Assembly (NCBI GenBank): GCA_910577925.1
Contig: CAJTOI010000011.1
Coordinates: 22,160-86,159, forward strand
Source of the DNA: an uncultured Roseburia sp.
Lineage (GTDB): Bacteria; Bacillota; Clostridia; Lachnospirales; Lachnospiraceae
DNA: 64,000 nt
Reading direction: 5' to 3'
Shown piece after piece: positions 17,133 through 25,877 of the stretch. The notes beneath the pieces were generated by a model, which made no database searches, was not told the origin of the DNA, and was given only the letters and a program-made list of their open reading frames with translations. Numbering within the stretch: the first letter of the stretch is position 1; every line of letters starts with the position of its first letter. The position numbers and the translations under genes were made by a program.

Positions 17133-19121
17133 ATGGAAAAGAGACAGATAGCAAAAGGAATCGCAGCGCTGGCTGCAGGTGCGGCAGGCGCAGGCGTTGC
17201 GGTGGCAGCGGCAAAGGGCGTAAAGAATCAGAACGTAAAGAAAAAAGAGGCAGCGGCGCGGATTGAGCAGGCGCAGAGCGAATACCGGAATACGGAGCGC
17301 GGAAAATATGAGAAAAACAGCAAAGGCATCTATTATACCAACGGAAACTATGAGGCGTTTGCCCGCCCGAGGAAACCGGAGGGCGTGGACGAAAAGCACG
17401 CGTATCTGGTGGGGAGCGGTCTCGCATCTCTCGCGGCGGCATGCTTTCTGGTGCGCGACGGACAGATGCCGGGAGAGAATATCCATATCTTGGAGGCAAT
17501 GGATATCGCCGGCGGCGCCTGTGACGGAATCTACGATGCGACCAGAGGCTACGTGATGCGCGGCGGCCGTGAGATGGAAAACCATTTCGAGTGCCTGTGG
17601 GATCTGTTTCGCAGTATTCCGTCCATTGAAACGCCCGGAGTTTCGGTGCTTGACGAGTACTACTGGCTGAACAAGGAGGACCCGAACTATTCTCTGTGCC
17701 GTGCGACCGAAAACAGAGGCGAGGATGCGCATATGGACGGCAAGTTCGGACTCAGCCAGAAAGGCTGCATGGAAATCATGAAGCTCTTTATGACAAAGGA
17801 CGAAGACCTGTACGACAAGACCATTGAGGATTTCTTTGACGAGGAAGTGTTCGAGTCGAAGTTCTGGCTGTACTGGAGAACCATGTTTGCGTTTGAAAAC
17901 TGGCACAGCGCTTTGGAGATGAAGCTTTATTTCCAGAGATTTATCCACCATATCTCCGGCCTGCCGGATTTCAGCGCGCTGAAATTCACGAAATACAACC
18001 AGTATGAGTCGCTGATTCTTCCGATGCAGAAATACCTGGAGGAAGCAGGGGTGGATTTTCGGTTCGGCACTGAGGTGACAAATGTGATCTTTGAAATCAA
18101 AGACGGCAAAAAGGTTGCCAAAGTCATCGAGTGCAGAGTCAACGGCAAGGAGCAGGGCATTTCGCTGACCGAGAATGATCTGGTATTTGTCACAAACGGA
18201 AGCTGCACGGAAGGGACGATTTATGGAGATCAGAACCACGCGCCGAACGGTGACGCGGAAATTCGTACCAGCGGATGCTGGAGTCTCTGGAAAAATATCG
18301 CAAAGCAGGATGCGGCATTCGGACATCCCGAGAAGTTCTGCTCGGATATCGCGCGCACAAACTGGGAGTCCGCGACGGTGACGACCTCGAACGATAAGAT
18401 TATCTCCTACATCGAGAAAATCTGTAAGAGAGATCCGCGGAGCGGCCGTGTTGTGACCGGCGGTATCGTCAGCGCAAAGGATTCGAGTTGGCTTTTGAGC
18501 TGGACGATTAACCGTCAGGGACAGTTTAAGGAGCAGGATAAGAAAGATGTCTGTGTCTGGGTATACGGTCTGTTTACGGATGTGCCGGGCGATTATATCA
18601 AAAAGCCGATGAAGGAGTGCACCGGAAAAGAAATCACTGCAGAGTGGTTATACCATATGGGTGTGCCGGTGGATGAGATTGACGAGCTGGCGGAAAACGA
18701 GGCGGTCTGCGTGCCGACGATGATGCCGTATATCACCGCATTCTTTATGCCGCGCACAAAGGGCGACAGACCGGATGTGATTCCGGACGGATGTGTGAAC
18801 TGTGCATTCCTCGGACAGTTTACGGAGACGCCCAGAGACACCGTTTTCACGACGGAGTATTCGGTGAGAACCGCAATGGAGGCTGTTTACGGTCTGCTCG
18901 GCGTGGACAGAGGCGTGCCCGAGGTCTGGGGCAGCGTCTACGACGTGAGAGAGCTCTTAGACAGCAGTGTGAAACTGATGGACGGCAAATCACCGCTTGA
19001 AATCGAGCTTCCGGGCCCGTTAAATGCGCTGAAAAAGCCGCTGATAAAAGCAGTGCGCGGAACAATCGTGGAAAAAGTGTTAAGAGATCATGACGTGCTG
19101 AAGGATTATATGCTGGAATAG
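17133..19121 (+). CDS. ohyA: oleate hydratase (myosin-cross-reactive antigen family)
   Basis: 662 residues. FAD-dependent enzyme adding water to the cis-9 double bond of oleate and related unsaturated fatty acids to form 10-hydroxy acids. An Ala-rich N-terminal extension (residues about 8-30) precedes the family core. The Rossmann FAD motif is AYLVGSGLASLAAACFL, followed by HILEAMDIAGGACDG, GGREMENHFECLWDLF and the conserved NGSCTEG and CFLGQFTE-like (NCAFLGQFTETPRD) blocks. Gut bacteria use it to detoxify host fatty acids. The start is ATG 17133 after GGAAAGGAAGG. A TetR gene upstream may control it. Confidence 0.95.
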   Translation: MEKRQIAKGIAALAAGAAGAGVAVAAAKGVKNQNVKKKEAAARIEQAQSEYRNTERGKYEKNSKGIYYTNGNYEAFARPRKPEGVDEKHAYLVGSGLASLAAACFLVRDGQMPGENIHILEAMDIAGGACDGIYDATRGYVMRGGREMENHFECLWDLFRSIPSIETPGVSVLDEYYWLNKEDPNYSLCRATENRGEDAHMDGKFGLSQKGCMEIMKLFMTKDEDLYDKTIEDFFDEEVFESKFWLYWRTMFAFENWHSALEMKLYFQRFIHHISGLPDFSALKFTKYNQYESLILPMQKYLEEAGVDFRFGTEVTNVIFEIKDGKKVAKVIECRVNGKEQGISLTENDLVFVTNGSCTEGTIYGDQNHAPNGDAEIRTSGCWSLWKNIAKQDAAFGHPEKFCSDIARTNWESATVTTSNDKIISYIEKICKRDPRSGRVVTGGIVSAKDSSWLLSWTINRQGQFKEQDKKDVCVWVYGLFTDVPGDYIKKPMKECTGKEITAEWLYHMGVPVDEIDELAENEAVCVPTMMPYITAFFMPRTKGDRPDVIPDGCVNCAFLGQFTETPRDTVFTTEYSVRTAMEAVYGLLGVDRGVPEVWGSVYDVRELLDSSVKLMDGKSPLEIELPGPLNALKKPLIKAVRGTIVEKVLRDHDVLKDYMLE

Positions 19122-19131
19122 ATATTGTAAT

Positions 19132-19172
19132 AAAGCCTCGGGCAGTCCGAATGGGATTACCCGGGGCTTTTG
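19132..19172 (+). terminator. terminator of ohyA, shared with converging GH1
   Basis: AAAGCCTCGGG pairs with CCCGGGGCTTTT (one G-U pair) around a 17-nt loop, ending in T residues; A residues at the left end allow use from the minus strand. Confidence 0.7.
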
Positions 19173-19191
19173 TGATTTGAATTGTCTGAAA

Positions 19192-20481
19192 TCAGTGTCC
19201 GCAGAAACTGCCGAGCAGCGCAAGGCTTGGTTTGGGGCTGCGCTTCTGGGTCGTGCGGTCAACCGCAATCAGGCCGAAGGTCATAGAATAGCCCTTCTGC
19301 CACTCGAAATTGTCCAGAAGGCTCCAGTACAGATAGCCGCGTACCGGAATGCCGTCGGCGATACAGTCATTTACGCCGGATAAGGCGGTTTTGATAAATT
19401 CCTCCCGTCTGGTGTCGTCTGCGGTGGCAATTCCGTTTTCCGTTACGAGCAGCGTGCCCTTAAAGTCCTGCGCGACTTTTCGGATGACATTTGCAAGCGC
19501 CTGCGGGTAAAATTCGTAGTCCATCTGCGTCAGCTCTGCGTCAGCCGGAGCCGGAAGCGAACCGGAGGCGTCGAAGCGGGTGCGGGTATAATTCTGCACG
19601 CCGAGGAAATCGTCGTCCTCAATAGCCGGCAGATAGTGTGTAAATTCGTCGTCCCATTCCTTTGCCGCGGCTTCTTCGCCGCCCGGGAGCGCCTGGATGT
19701 CGTGCAGGCTTAAAGTCAGTCCCACCTGTACCTGCGGCGCAACCTCGCGGATGACGGCGCGGGCCGCTTTGTGCGCTTCCATCACAAGTTCGTCGCCGTG
19801 CGGCGTACGCGGGCTTGTAAAGCACTCCGCCTTCGGCACGCCGAAAATCTGCATGCGCTCCTCTGCCGCGGCCTTCTGATTCGCCATCATTTTTTCAAGG
19901 TTCAGTCCCATCTGGACGGTACTCTCCGACACATTTCCCTGCTGGACCTGCATCGCCCGCATCTGCTGCTCATAGCGCTTTGCGATCGCCGCGACCTGCA
20001 CGCCCATATTTGCCTCATTGATGGTGCAGACATAGCGGAGTTCGCCGCCGAGCCGCTCCATCACATAGCGGGTATAGCGCGCAAAACGGGCGGGCGTATC
20101 GTCCGATTCCCAGCCGCCCTTTGCGATCAGCCATTTCGGGCTTGTAAAATGCAAAAGCGTGACAATCGGTTCGATGCCGTTCTCCTTACAGGTGCGGATG
20201 ACAGAGCGGTAGTGCTCGATCTGTGCATCGTCAAATTTCCCCTCCTCGGGCTCGATCCGTGCCCATTCAATCGAAAAGCGGTACGCGTTTAATCCGGCCG
20301 CCGCCATCAGGCGGCTATCTTCTGCGTAGCGGTTGTAGTGGTCGACAGCGTCACCGCTCGGCTCTAAGAAATCGGTATGTACCATATGTTCCTGCGCCCA
20401 GTAGTCGCTGTGAATATTGTTTCCCTCCACCTGATGCGCCGCGGTAGCGGCGCCGAGAAAGAAATTTTTGTCAAAAATCAT
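19192..20481 (-). CDS. GH1 family beta-glycosidase
   Basis: 429 residues, a normal GH1 length. The N-terminal FFLGAATAAHQVEGN is the family signature. The acid/base glutamate is in CTINEAN (usual TxNEP) and the nucleophile in VTENGIAT. LLDNFEWQKGYSMTFGLIAVD closes the barrel. Retaining cytoplasmic beta-glucosidase, beta-galactosidase or phospho-beta-glycosidase; there is no signal peptide and no linked PTS. It diverges from a GH2 gene, so both probably act on the same plant or host glycans. Start ATG has GGAGGTAT upstream. Confidence 0.93.
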   Translation of the reverse strand: MIFDKNFFLGAATAAHQVEGNNIHSDYWAQEHMVHTDFLEPSGDAVDHYNRYAEDSRLMAAAGLNAYRFSIEWARIEPEEGKFDDAQIEHYRSVIRTCKENGIEPIVTLLHFTSPKWLIAKGGWESDDTPARFARYTRYVMERLGGELRYVCTINEANMGVQVAAIAKRYEQQMRAMQVQQGNVSESTVQMGLNLEKMMANQKAAAEERMQIFGVPKAECFTSPRTPHGDELVMEAHKAARAVIREVAPQVQVGLTLSLHDIQALPGGEEAAAKEWDDEFTHYLPAIEDDDFLGVQNYTRTRFDASGSLPAPADAELTQMDYEFYPQALANVIRKVAQDFKGTLLVTENGIATADDTRREEFIKTALSGVNDCIADGIPVRGYLYWSLLDNFEWQKGYSMTFGLIAVDRTTQKRSPKPSLALLGSFCGH

Positions 20482-20507
20482 GAGAGATACCTCCTTGCCC
20501 TGTGTTC

Positions 20508-20517
20508 ATACGCGTAT
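20508..20517. promoter_or_regulatory. 10-bp palindrome in GH1 leader
   Basis: ATACGCGTAT, a perfect palindrome 26 nt before the GH1 start codon. It is a candidate operator, unconfirmed. Confidence 0.3.
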
Positions 20518-20611
20518 TATTGCATAAAACAAAAGCGGTGGTGTTCAAAAATTAGAGAAAAAGAATCATAATTACGGAAGATAAAATTAAAACATGAATT
20601 AGGATACATAA

Positions 20612-20656
20612 ACACGATTTTTTGTATCGTGTATGGACAGGAAGCTTGTGTATAAT
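20612..20656 (+). promoter_or_regulatory. GH2 promoter with inverted repeat
   Basis: ACACGAT (20612-20618) and ATCGTGT (20626-20632) form a perfect 7-bp inverted repeat with a 7-nt spacer, lying just upstream of TATAAT at 20651-20656. The minus-35 is poor, which suits an activator- or repressor-controlled promoter. Confidence 0.5.
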
Positions 20657-20681
20657 CGCAGTAACAGGAGGAACATATTTT

Positions 20682-22868
20682 ATGAGCGAGACAAAGAGAA
20701 CAATTTTTTCTTTAAACGAAGGATGGAAGTTTTATCAGAACGGTGTGTGCAGTGAAGTACGCCTGCCGCACACATGGAACGCCGTGGACGGACAGGACGG
20801 CGGCAACGATTATTACCGCGGGACCTGCCGGTATGTGCGGACGCTCAAAAAGCCTGCGGCCGCGGACGGGGCGCGCATTTTTCTGGAGATCAAGGGCGCG
20901 GCGATGTCCGCAGAGGTGCGGCTGAACGGGGATCTTCTCGCGGCTCATCAGGGCGGCTACAGCACGTTCCGCGTGGATCTGACGGAGCACCTTCGGGAGG
21001 AAAATGAACTTGAAATTTCCGTGGATAATAGCGACAACGACACGGTCTACCCGCAGAAAGCGGACTTTACCTTCTATGGGGGGCTGTACCGGGATGTGAA
21101 TCTGATTGTGGTGCCGGAAGTACATTTTGACCTGTCGTACTGCGGCGCGCCGGGAATTAAGGTGACGCCGATTGTCGATTTGGAGAAAAAGTCCGCAGCG
21201 GTCACGGTAGAGACCTGGCAGCAGGGAGAGGGAGACGTGACGATTGCCGTGGACGGACGCAGCAGGACCGTGACGCCGGAGAACGGACACGCCGCCGCGG
21301 AGTTTACAATTGAGAACGTGCATCTGTGGGACGGCGTTGACGACCCGTATCTGTATACCGCGACGGCGTCTCTGGAGAGCGGGGACGAAATTTCGACCCG
21401 CTTTGGCTGCCGCTCTTACGTGATTGACGCACAGAAAGGGTTCCTTTTGAACGGGCGCAGTTATCCGCTGCGCGGAGTCAGCCGTCATCAGGACTGCAAG
21501 GGTGTGGGAAATGCGCTGACACTCGAACATCACAGGCGCGATATGGAGATCATCAGAGAAATCGGTGCGAATACACTGCGGCTTGCCCACTACCAGCATG
21601 CGGACGAGTTTTACGATCTGTGCGACGAGAACGGTATGATCGTATGGGCCGAGATCCCGTATATTACGATGCACATGAAAAACGGGCGCGAAAATACGCT
21701 TTCGCAGATGGAAGAGCTGATCGCGCAGTGCTACAACCACCCCTCGATTGCGGTGTGGGGGCTCAGCAATGAGATCACGGCGGCCAGCGCCGTAAATGAG
21801 GATCTGCTGGAAAACCACCGGCTCTTAAACGAGCTGTGCCACCAGATGGATCCGACGCGTCCGACAACAATGGCAAATGTGTTTATGCTCGAAACCGACA
21901 GCCCGATTTTAGATATCCCGGATGTCAACAGCTATAATCTGTATTTCGGATGGTATCTGGGTGAGCTGGAGCAGAATGACGAGTTTTTTGACGAATACCA
22001 CAGCAAGTACCCGAACCGGCCGATCGGTTTTTCCGAGTACGGAGCGGATGCAAATCCGCAGTTCCAGAACAGCGCGCCGGAAAAGGGCGATTACACGGAA
22101 TCGTACCAGGCGCTCTACCATGAGCATATTCTTGCGATGATTGAGAAACGCCCGTGGATGTGGGCGACCCATGTCTGGAATCTGTTTGATTTCGCGGCGG
22201 ACGGGCGCGACGAGGGCGGCAAGCACGGGGAGAACCAGAAGGGGCTTGTCACGATTGACCGACAGACGCGGAAAGACGCGTTTTATCTCTATAAGGCAGC
22301 GTGGAATCCCGCGCCGATGGTGCATATCTGCGGCAGACGCTATGTGGACCGCGCCGAGGACGTGACGGAGATTAAAGTGTATTCGAATGCGGACGGAGTG
22401 TCCTTGTCTGTGGACGGTAAGGCGTTTGAGACGCAGCGGGGACGCCGGGTATTCCGGTTCCGTGTGCCGATTGCCGGCGAGCACACGATTGAGGCAAAGG
22501 CGGCGGGGCTTTCCGACGCGATTACCGTGCGCAGAGTGCAGGAGGAGAATCCGTCGTATGCGTTTGTGAAGAAGCAGGATGTCGTCAACTGGTTTGATCA
22601 GGACGGACTTGACCCGGACTGCTATTCGGTTTCCGACACGATGGCGGATCTGCGTTCCAACCCGCAGGCGGGCGCGGTCGTGGAAGAGCTGATGGCCAAA
22701 GCGTCGGCGTCGAGAGGCGATGTCGCGGAGGCGGTCAAGGATAATCCGGGCTTACAGCGGATGATGGGGCGCATGACGCTTATTTCCCTTCTGAAGCAGG
22801 CGGGCAACATCGACGAGGAGAGTATCAGACAGCTCAACCGTATTTTACAGGGAATCAAAAAGAGCTGA
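20682..22868 (+). CDS. GH2 family beta-galactosidase / beta-glucuronidase-type enzyme
   Basis: 728 residues. Sugar-binding N-terminal domain (LNEGWKFYQNG, VRLPHTWN, EIKGAAMSAEVRLNG), immunoglobulin-like domain, then a TIM barrel with RGVSRHQD, LRLAHYQH, acid/base Glu in WGLSNEI and nucleophile Glu in GFSEYGAD. A further C-terminal beta domain follows (VKVYSNADGVSLSVDG-type sheet). No signal peptide, so cytoplasmic. GH2 specificity (galactose, glucuronate, mannose) is not decided from these motifs; the HQD and AEIPY segments favour beta-galactosidase-like enzymes. The start is ATG 20682 after AGGAGGAA. The TIM-barrel epimerase gene follows 26 nt later. Confidence 0.92.
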   Translation: MSETKRTIFSLNEGWKFYQNGVCSEVRLPHTWNAVDGQDGGNDYYRGTCRYVRTLKKPAAADGARIFLEIKGAAMSAEVRLNGDLLAAHQGGYSTFRVDLTEHLREENELEISVDNSDNDTVYPQKADFTFYGGLYRDVNLIVVPEVHFDLSYCGAPGIKVTPIVDLEKKSAAVTVETWQQGEGDVTIAVDGRSRTVTPENGHAAAEFTIENVHLWDGVDDPYLYTATASLESGDEISTRFGCRSYVIDAQKGFLLNGRSYPLRGVSRHQDCKGVGNALTLEHHRRDMEIIREIGANTLRLAHYQHADEFYDLCDENGMIVWAEIPYITMHMKNGRENTLSQMEELIAQCYNHPSIAVWGLSNEITAASAVNEDLLENHRLLNELCHQMDPTRPTTMANVFMLETDSPILDIPDVNSYNLYFGWYLGELEQNDEFFDEYHSKYPNRPIGFSEYGADANPQFQNSAPEKGDYTESYQALYHEHILAMIEKRPWMWATHVWNLFDFAADGRDEGGKHGENQKGLVTIDRQTRKDAFYLYKAAWNPAPMVHICGRRYVDRAEDVTEIKVYSNADGVSLSVDGKAFETQRGRRVFRFRVPIAGEHTIEAKAAGLSDAITVRRVQEENPSYAFVKKQDVVNWFDQDGLDPDCYSVSDTMADLRSNPQAGAVVEELMAKASASRGDVAEAVKDNPGLQRMMGRMTLISLLKQAGNIDEESIRQLNRILQGIKKS

Positions 22869-22894
22869 GTGAGCGGGCGGAAGGAGTGAGGAGT

Positions 22895-23743
22895 ATGCCG
22901 ATAAAGGCAGTGCAGCAGTTTATGCTGGGAACGGTGATGAACAGTGAAAAGCAGGCGGCGGATACAATGCGGCAGATGCGGGCTGCGGGTTATGACGGGA
23001 TTGAGCTGTGCGGTTTTATGATCCACCCGAGCGGTTTTCTGGTGAAGCTGATGACAAAGGCGGCGGGAATGCCGGTCGGAAACGGCGGGAAGCTGGACTG
23101 GCAGCGGCTTGTGAAAGAGAGCGGGCTGCAGGTGGTGTCGATTCATCAGGATCTCGGAAGCATTGAGCGCGACGCGTCCGCAGCCGCGGACGAGGCGAAG
23201 CGGTTCGGGACGAACAAAATCGTTATCACCGGAATGTACCGTTTTCCGTACGGGGAGGAGCAGGCTGTCCGGGCGCTTGCAGAGCGGCTGAATGCGGCCG
23301 GAAAGGCGCTCTCTGCAGAGGGGATTTCTCTGCTTTACCACAATCATAACTGCGAGTTTCTGCGTGTGGCGCCGGGGAAAACCGCTTATCAGCTTCTGTG
23401 CGAGGAGACGGACCCTGCGGCGGTTAATTTTGAGTTTGACAGCTACTGGTGCGCGGACTGCGGGCAGAACCCGCTTGCGGTCATGGAGACGCTCGGCCCG
23501 CGGATGAAGCTCTGGCATATCAACGACAGGGGAACGAGGCAGGAAGGCCCCTGCATGACGCCGATTTTAAAAAGCGACAGTATGGAACTGGGGTACGGCG
23601 CCATGCCGCTTGAGGAGCTCTCGGCGAAAGCGAAAGAGCTTGGCGTTGCGGCAGTGATTCTCGAAAGTCACCGGAACTGGATTGACAAGAGCCCGGTGAA
23701 GAGCTTTGCGCGCAGCGCGGAATTTTTAAACAGACATTTTTGA
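22895..23743 (+). CDS. sugar phosphate isomerase/epimerase (AP endonuclease 2 fold)
   Basis: 282 residues with the xylose-isomerase-like TIM barrel: GYDGIELCGF near the N-terminus, LLYHNHNCEF with metal-ligand histidines, NFEFDSYWC and WHINDRG further on, and a C-terminal VILESHRNW. Such proteins act as epimerases or isomerases on free or oxidised sugars (IolE/IolI relatives). Context after GH2 suggests processing of a released sugar. The start is ATG 22895 with AAGGAG 8 nt upstream. Confidence 0.85.
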   Translation: MPIKAVQQFMLGTVMNSEKQAADTMRQMRAAGYDGIELCGFMIHPSGFLVKLMTKAAGMPVGNGGKLDWQRLVKESGLQVVSIHQDLGSIERDASAAADEAKRFGTNKIVITGMYRFPYGEEQAVRALAERLNAAGKALSAEGISLLYHNHNCEFLRVAPGKTAYQLLCEETDPAAVNFEFDSYWCADCGQNPLAVMETLGPRMKLWHINDRGTRQEGPCMTPILKSDSMELGYGAMPLEELSAKAKELGVAAVILESHRNWIDKSPVKSFARSAEFLNRHF

Positions 23744-23796
23744 GGAGAGGGGGCAGGCGCATTTGATTTGAAATGCCGGAAAATAAATTTTACCTG

Positions 23797-23827
23797 TTGA
23801 CTCTGACGTTACGTGATAGTGTACAAT
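23797..23827 (+). promoter_or_regulatory. MerR/TipA-type autoregulated promoter, 19-bp spacer
   Basis: TTGACT at 23797-23802 and TACAAT at 23822-23827 are separated by 19 nt, the overlong spacing that MerR proteins correct by DNA twisting. The spacer contains the dyad-like core CTGACGTTACGTGATAG, as in promoters of Mta/TipA-type regulators. Confidence 0.8.
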
Positions 23828-23865
23828 CTGTTTTGGAAAGACAAAAACAGGAGGTGTGGATTAAA

Positions 23866-24624
23866 ATGCGGACGGTAAATGAGGTCAGCAGACTTACGGG
23901 TGTCAGTGTCCGCGCACTTCACCACTATGACGCGATCGGGCTGCTCAAGCCGACGGAAATCACGGAGGCGGGATACCGCCAATATGACGATGCGGCGCTT
24001 GCGCGGCTGCAGAGTATACTGCTGTTCCGCGAACTGCAGTTTCCGTTAAAAGAAATCGGGACAATTCTTGACAGTCCGGATTTTGATGCGGGGGAGGCGC
24101 TTGCACAGCAGATCCGGCTCCTGGAGCTGCGGCGAAAGCATCTGGATGAACTGATTGCGTTTGCACGCGAGATTGAAAGAGGAGGAATTGACAAAATGAG
24201 TTTTCAGGCATTTCAAAAAGACGAGATAGACCAGTATGAAAAAGAGGTCCGGGAGAGGTGGGGCACTACCCGGGCATACGAAGAATACCGGCAGAAGACA
24301 GCGGGAAAGACAAAGGAGGAGCTTGGCGCGTCGGGAGAGAGACTGCTTGCGCTGCTTGCCGAGATCGGCGGACTCCGCCCGTCTTTGCCCGACGAAACCG
24401 CGGTGCAGGAAAAAGTCCGGGAGCTGCAGGCTTTTATCACGGAGCATTATTACACCTGCACGGATGAGATTTTTATGGGATTGGGTGAGATGTACGCAGG
24501 CGACGGGCGCATGAAGCGGAACATCGACGGCGCGGGCGGCGAGGGGACGGCGGAATTTGTGCGGCAGGCCGTTTCGGTGTACTGTAAGGTAAAAGCCTTA
24601 AACGGTAAAAGCCCCTGCGAATAA
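23866..24624 (+). CDS. MerR-family regulator with TipAS effector domain
   Basis: 252 residues. The N-terminal winged helix reads VNEVSRLTGVSVRALHHYDAIGLL, then a coiled-coil (LRRKHLDELIAFAREIER). The C-terminal domain (FQAFQKDEIDQYEKEVRERWG ... EHYYTCTDEIFMGLGEMYAGD) matches the TipAS antibiotic-recognition domain. It probably activates its own promoter, and perhaps an efflux gene, on binding a peptide antibiotic or other hydrophobic compound. The start is ATG 23866 after AGGAGG. Confidence 0.93.
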   Translation: MRTVNEVSRLTGVSVRALHHYDAIGLLKPTEITEAGYRQYDDAALARLQSILLFRELQFPLKEIGTILDSPDFDAGEALAQQIRLLELRRKHLDELIAFAREIERGGIDKMSFQAFQKDEIDQYEKEVRERWGTTRAYEEYRQKTAGKTKEELGASGERLLALLAEIGGLRPSLPDETAVQEKVRELQAFITEHYYTCTDEIFMGLGEMYAGDGRMKRNIDGAGGEGTAEFVRQAVSVYCKVKALNGKSPCE

Positions 24625-24653
24625 TAAAGATAGTAAAACAAAATATTTTATGC

Positions 24654-24678
24654 TATACTCCTTTTGAAACAGGTTTCA
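24654..24678 (+). promoter_or_regulatory. lacI promoter with autogenous operator
   Basis: An extended minus-10 (TGC TATACT, 24654-24659) is followed by TGAAACAGGTTTCA (24665-24678) at the expected start site. The operator differs by one base from the palindromes upstream of the binding-protein gene, so the LacI protein probably represses itself too. Confidence 0.7.
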
Positions 24679-24695
24679 TAAGGAGTATTTAATTT

Positions 24696-25688
24696 ATGGC
24701 AAGTATCAGGGATGTGGCAAAAGAAGCCGGGGTCGCAAGCTGTACGGTTTCCAGAGTTTTGAACGGGACCGCAAAAGTGGCTCCGGAGACTCAGAAGAAA
24801 ATAGAAGATGCGATGAAAAAACTGGACTATGTGCCAAACGAACTGGCGCGTGGTATGTTTAAGGGAAAATCGAATACGATCGCCATGCTGGTACCGAATA
24901 TTCAGCATCCATGGTTTTCCTCTCTTGCAGCTGCAATTGAGAAAATTTTATACAAACAGGGGTATAAACTCATGCTGTTTAGCACAGATGATAAAGCAGA
25001 GAGGGAGAGAGACTGTTTTCAAATTTTGAAGTCCAATATTGTCGACGGAATCATCTGCGGAACGTCAACGATGGCTGCAGCAGAATATCGAAAGGTGGAA
25101 AAGCCAATGGTTATGCTGGACTATAAGGTCGGCAAAAAATTTCCGGTTATTGTGTCGGATCATGCTATGGGCGCGGAATTTGCAGCACAGGAATTTATAA
25201 ACAGTAAATGTCGATACGTGATTCATATATCAGGAAACCGCAGTGATAAGAATATTGTATCTTTTCAAAGTCATGAAGTATTGGACAGAAAGTTAAAAGA
25301 GGCAGAAATAAAATCCAGAAGAGTTGAAATTTGCTGGAATGATTTTGATTTCGAAGGTTATTTTGAATTGGCAAAATGTATTCTGGAGGAATATCCGGAT
25401 GTTGACGGAATTATGGCAGCGGATCTTCCGGCGACGGCATTTTTGAAAGCGGCGTTTGCGATCGGGAGAAAACTTCCTGAAGAATTGGCGATTGTGGCAT
25501 ATGACGGAACATTTGTAACGAAAACCGGTACGACGCAGATGACTACGATCTGTCAGCCGTATAAAGAGATTGCCGGGAAAGCAGTCGAGTGCCTGATGAA
25601 AATAATTCATCAGCAAGTGCCGCCGGAGCAGCTGCCGGGTGAAATTATATTACCGGTAAGGCTGGAAAAAGGAACAACGACAAGATAG
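24696..25688 (+). CDS. LacI-family transcriptional regulator of the alpha-glucoside locus
   Basis: 330 residues. The helix-turn-helix and hinge are SIRDVAKEAGVASCTVSRVL and KLDYVPNELARGM. The periplasmic-binding-protein-like effector domain starts at NTIAMLVPNIQHPWFSSL and includes DGIICGTSTM and GIMAADLPATAFLKA. It lies directly before a sugar ABC transporter and GH13 enzymes and has matching operators at its own promoter and at the transporter promoter, so it should repress both until an alpha-glucoside is bound. Start after AAGGAG. Confidence 0.93.
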   Translation: MASIRDVAKEAGVASCTVSRVLNGTAKVAPETQKKIEDAMKKLDYVPNELARGMFKGKSNTIAMLVPNIQHPWFSSLAAAIEKILYKQGYKLMLFSTDDKAERERDCFQILKSNIVDGIICGTSTMAAAEYRKVEKPMVMLDYKVGKKFPVIVSDHAMGAEFAAQEFINSKCRYVIHISGNRSDKNIVSFQSHEVLDRKLKEAEIKSRRVEICWNDFDFEGYFELAKCILEEYPDVDGIMAADLPATAFLKAAFAIGRKLPEELAIVAYDGTFVTKTGTTQMTTICQPYKEIAGKAVECLMKIIHQQVPPEQLPGEIILPVRLEKGTTTR

Positions 25689-25692
25689 AGAA

Positions 25693-25767
25693 AGAAAAAC
25701 TTTCTGAACTGTAAGAGATAAACGCTGTCAAAAGGTTTACGGTATTTACAGATCAGGAAGTTTTTTT
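25693..25767 (+). terminator. terminator of lacI
   Basis: AAAACTTTCTGA pairs with TCAGGAAGTTTT, with an inner CTGTAA/TTTACAG pairing, followed by a run of T. It insulates lacI from the transport operon. Confidence 0.7.
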
Positions 25768-25778
25768 ATGAAAACCTC

Positions 25779-25807
25779 TTGACGAAACATGTTTCATATG
25801 ATATTTT
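25779..25807 (+). promoter_or_regulatory. promoter of the sugar transport operon
   Basis: TTGACG, 17 nt, TATTTT. The spacer is occupied by LacI operator 1, so repressor binding would block polymerase directly. Confidence 0.75.
25783..25796. promoter_or_regulatory. LacI operator 1
   Basis: CGAAACATGTTTCA, one base off the perfect palindrome TGAAACATGTTTCA; it overlaps the minus-35 and spacer. Confidence 0.8.
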
Positions 25808-25816
25808 GGAAACAAC

Positions 25817-25832
25817 ATGAAACATGTTTCAT
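25817..25832. promoter_or_regulatory. LacI operator 2
   Basis: ATGAAACATGTTTCAT, a perfect 16-bp palindrome just downstream of the expected transcription start. Its centre is 35 nt from that of operator 1. Confidence 0.85.
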
Positions 25833-25877
25833 TCGAGTGAGATAAAAAAGAGATACTCGAAAAACAAGGAGGATATA

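Noticed and set aside
16989..18326. Long open frame (445 codons) on the minus strand
   Set aside because: Antisense to oleate hydratase and starts inside it; no family motifs or ribosome site.
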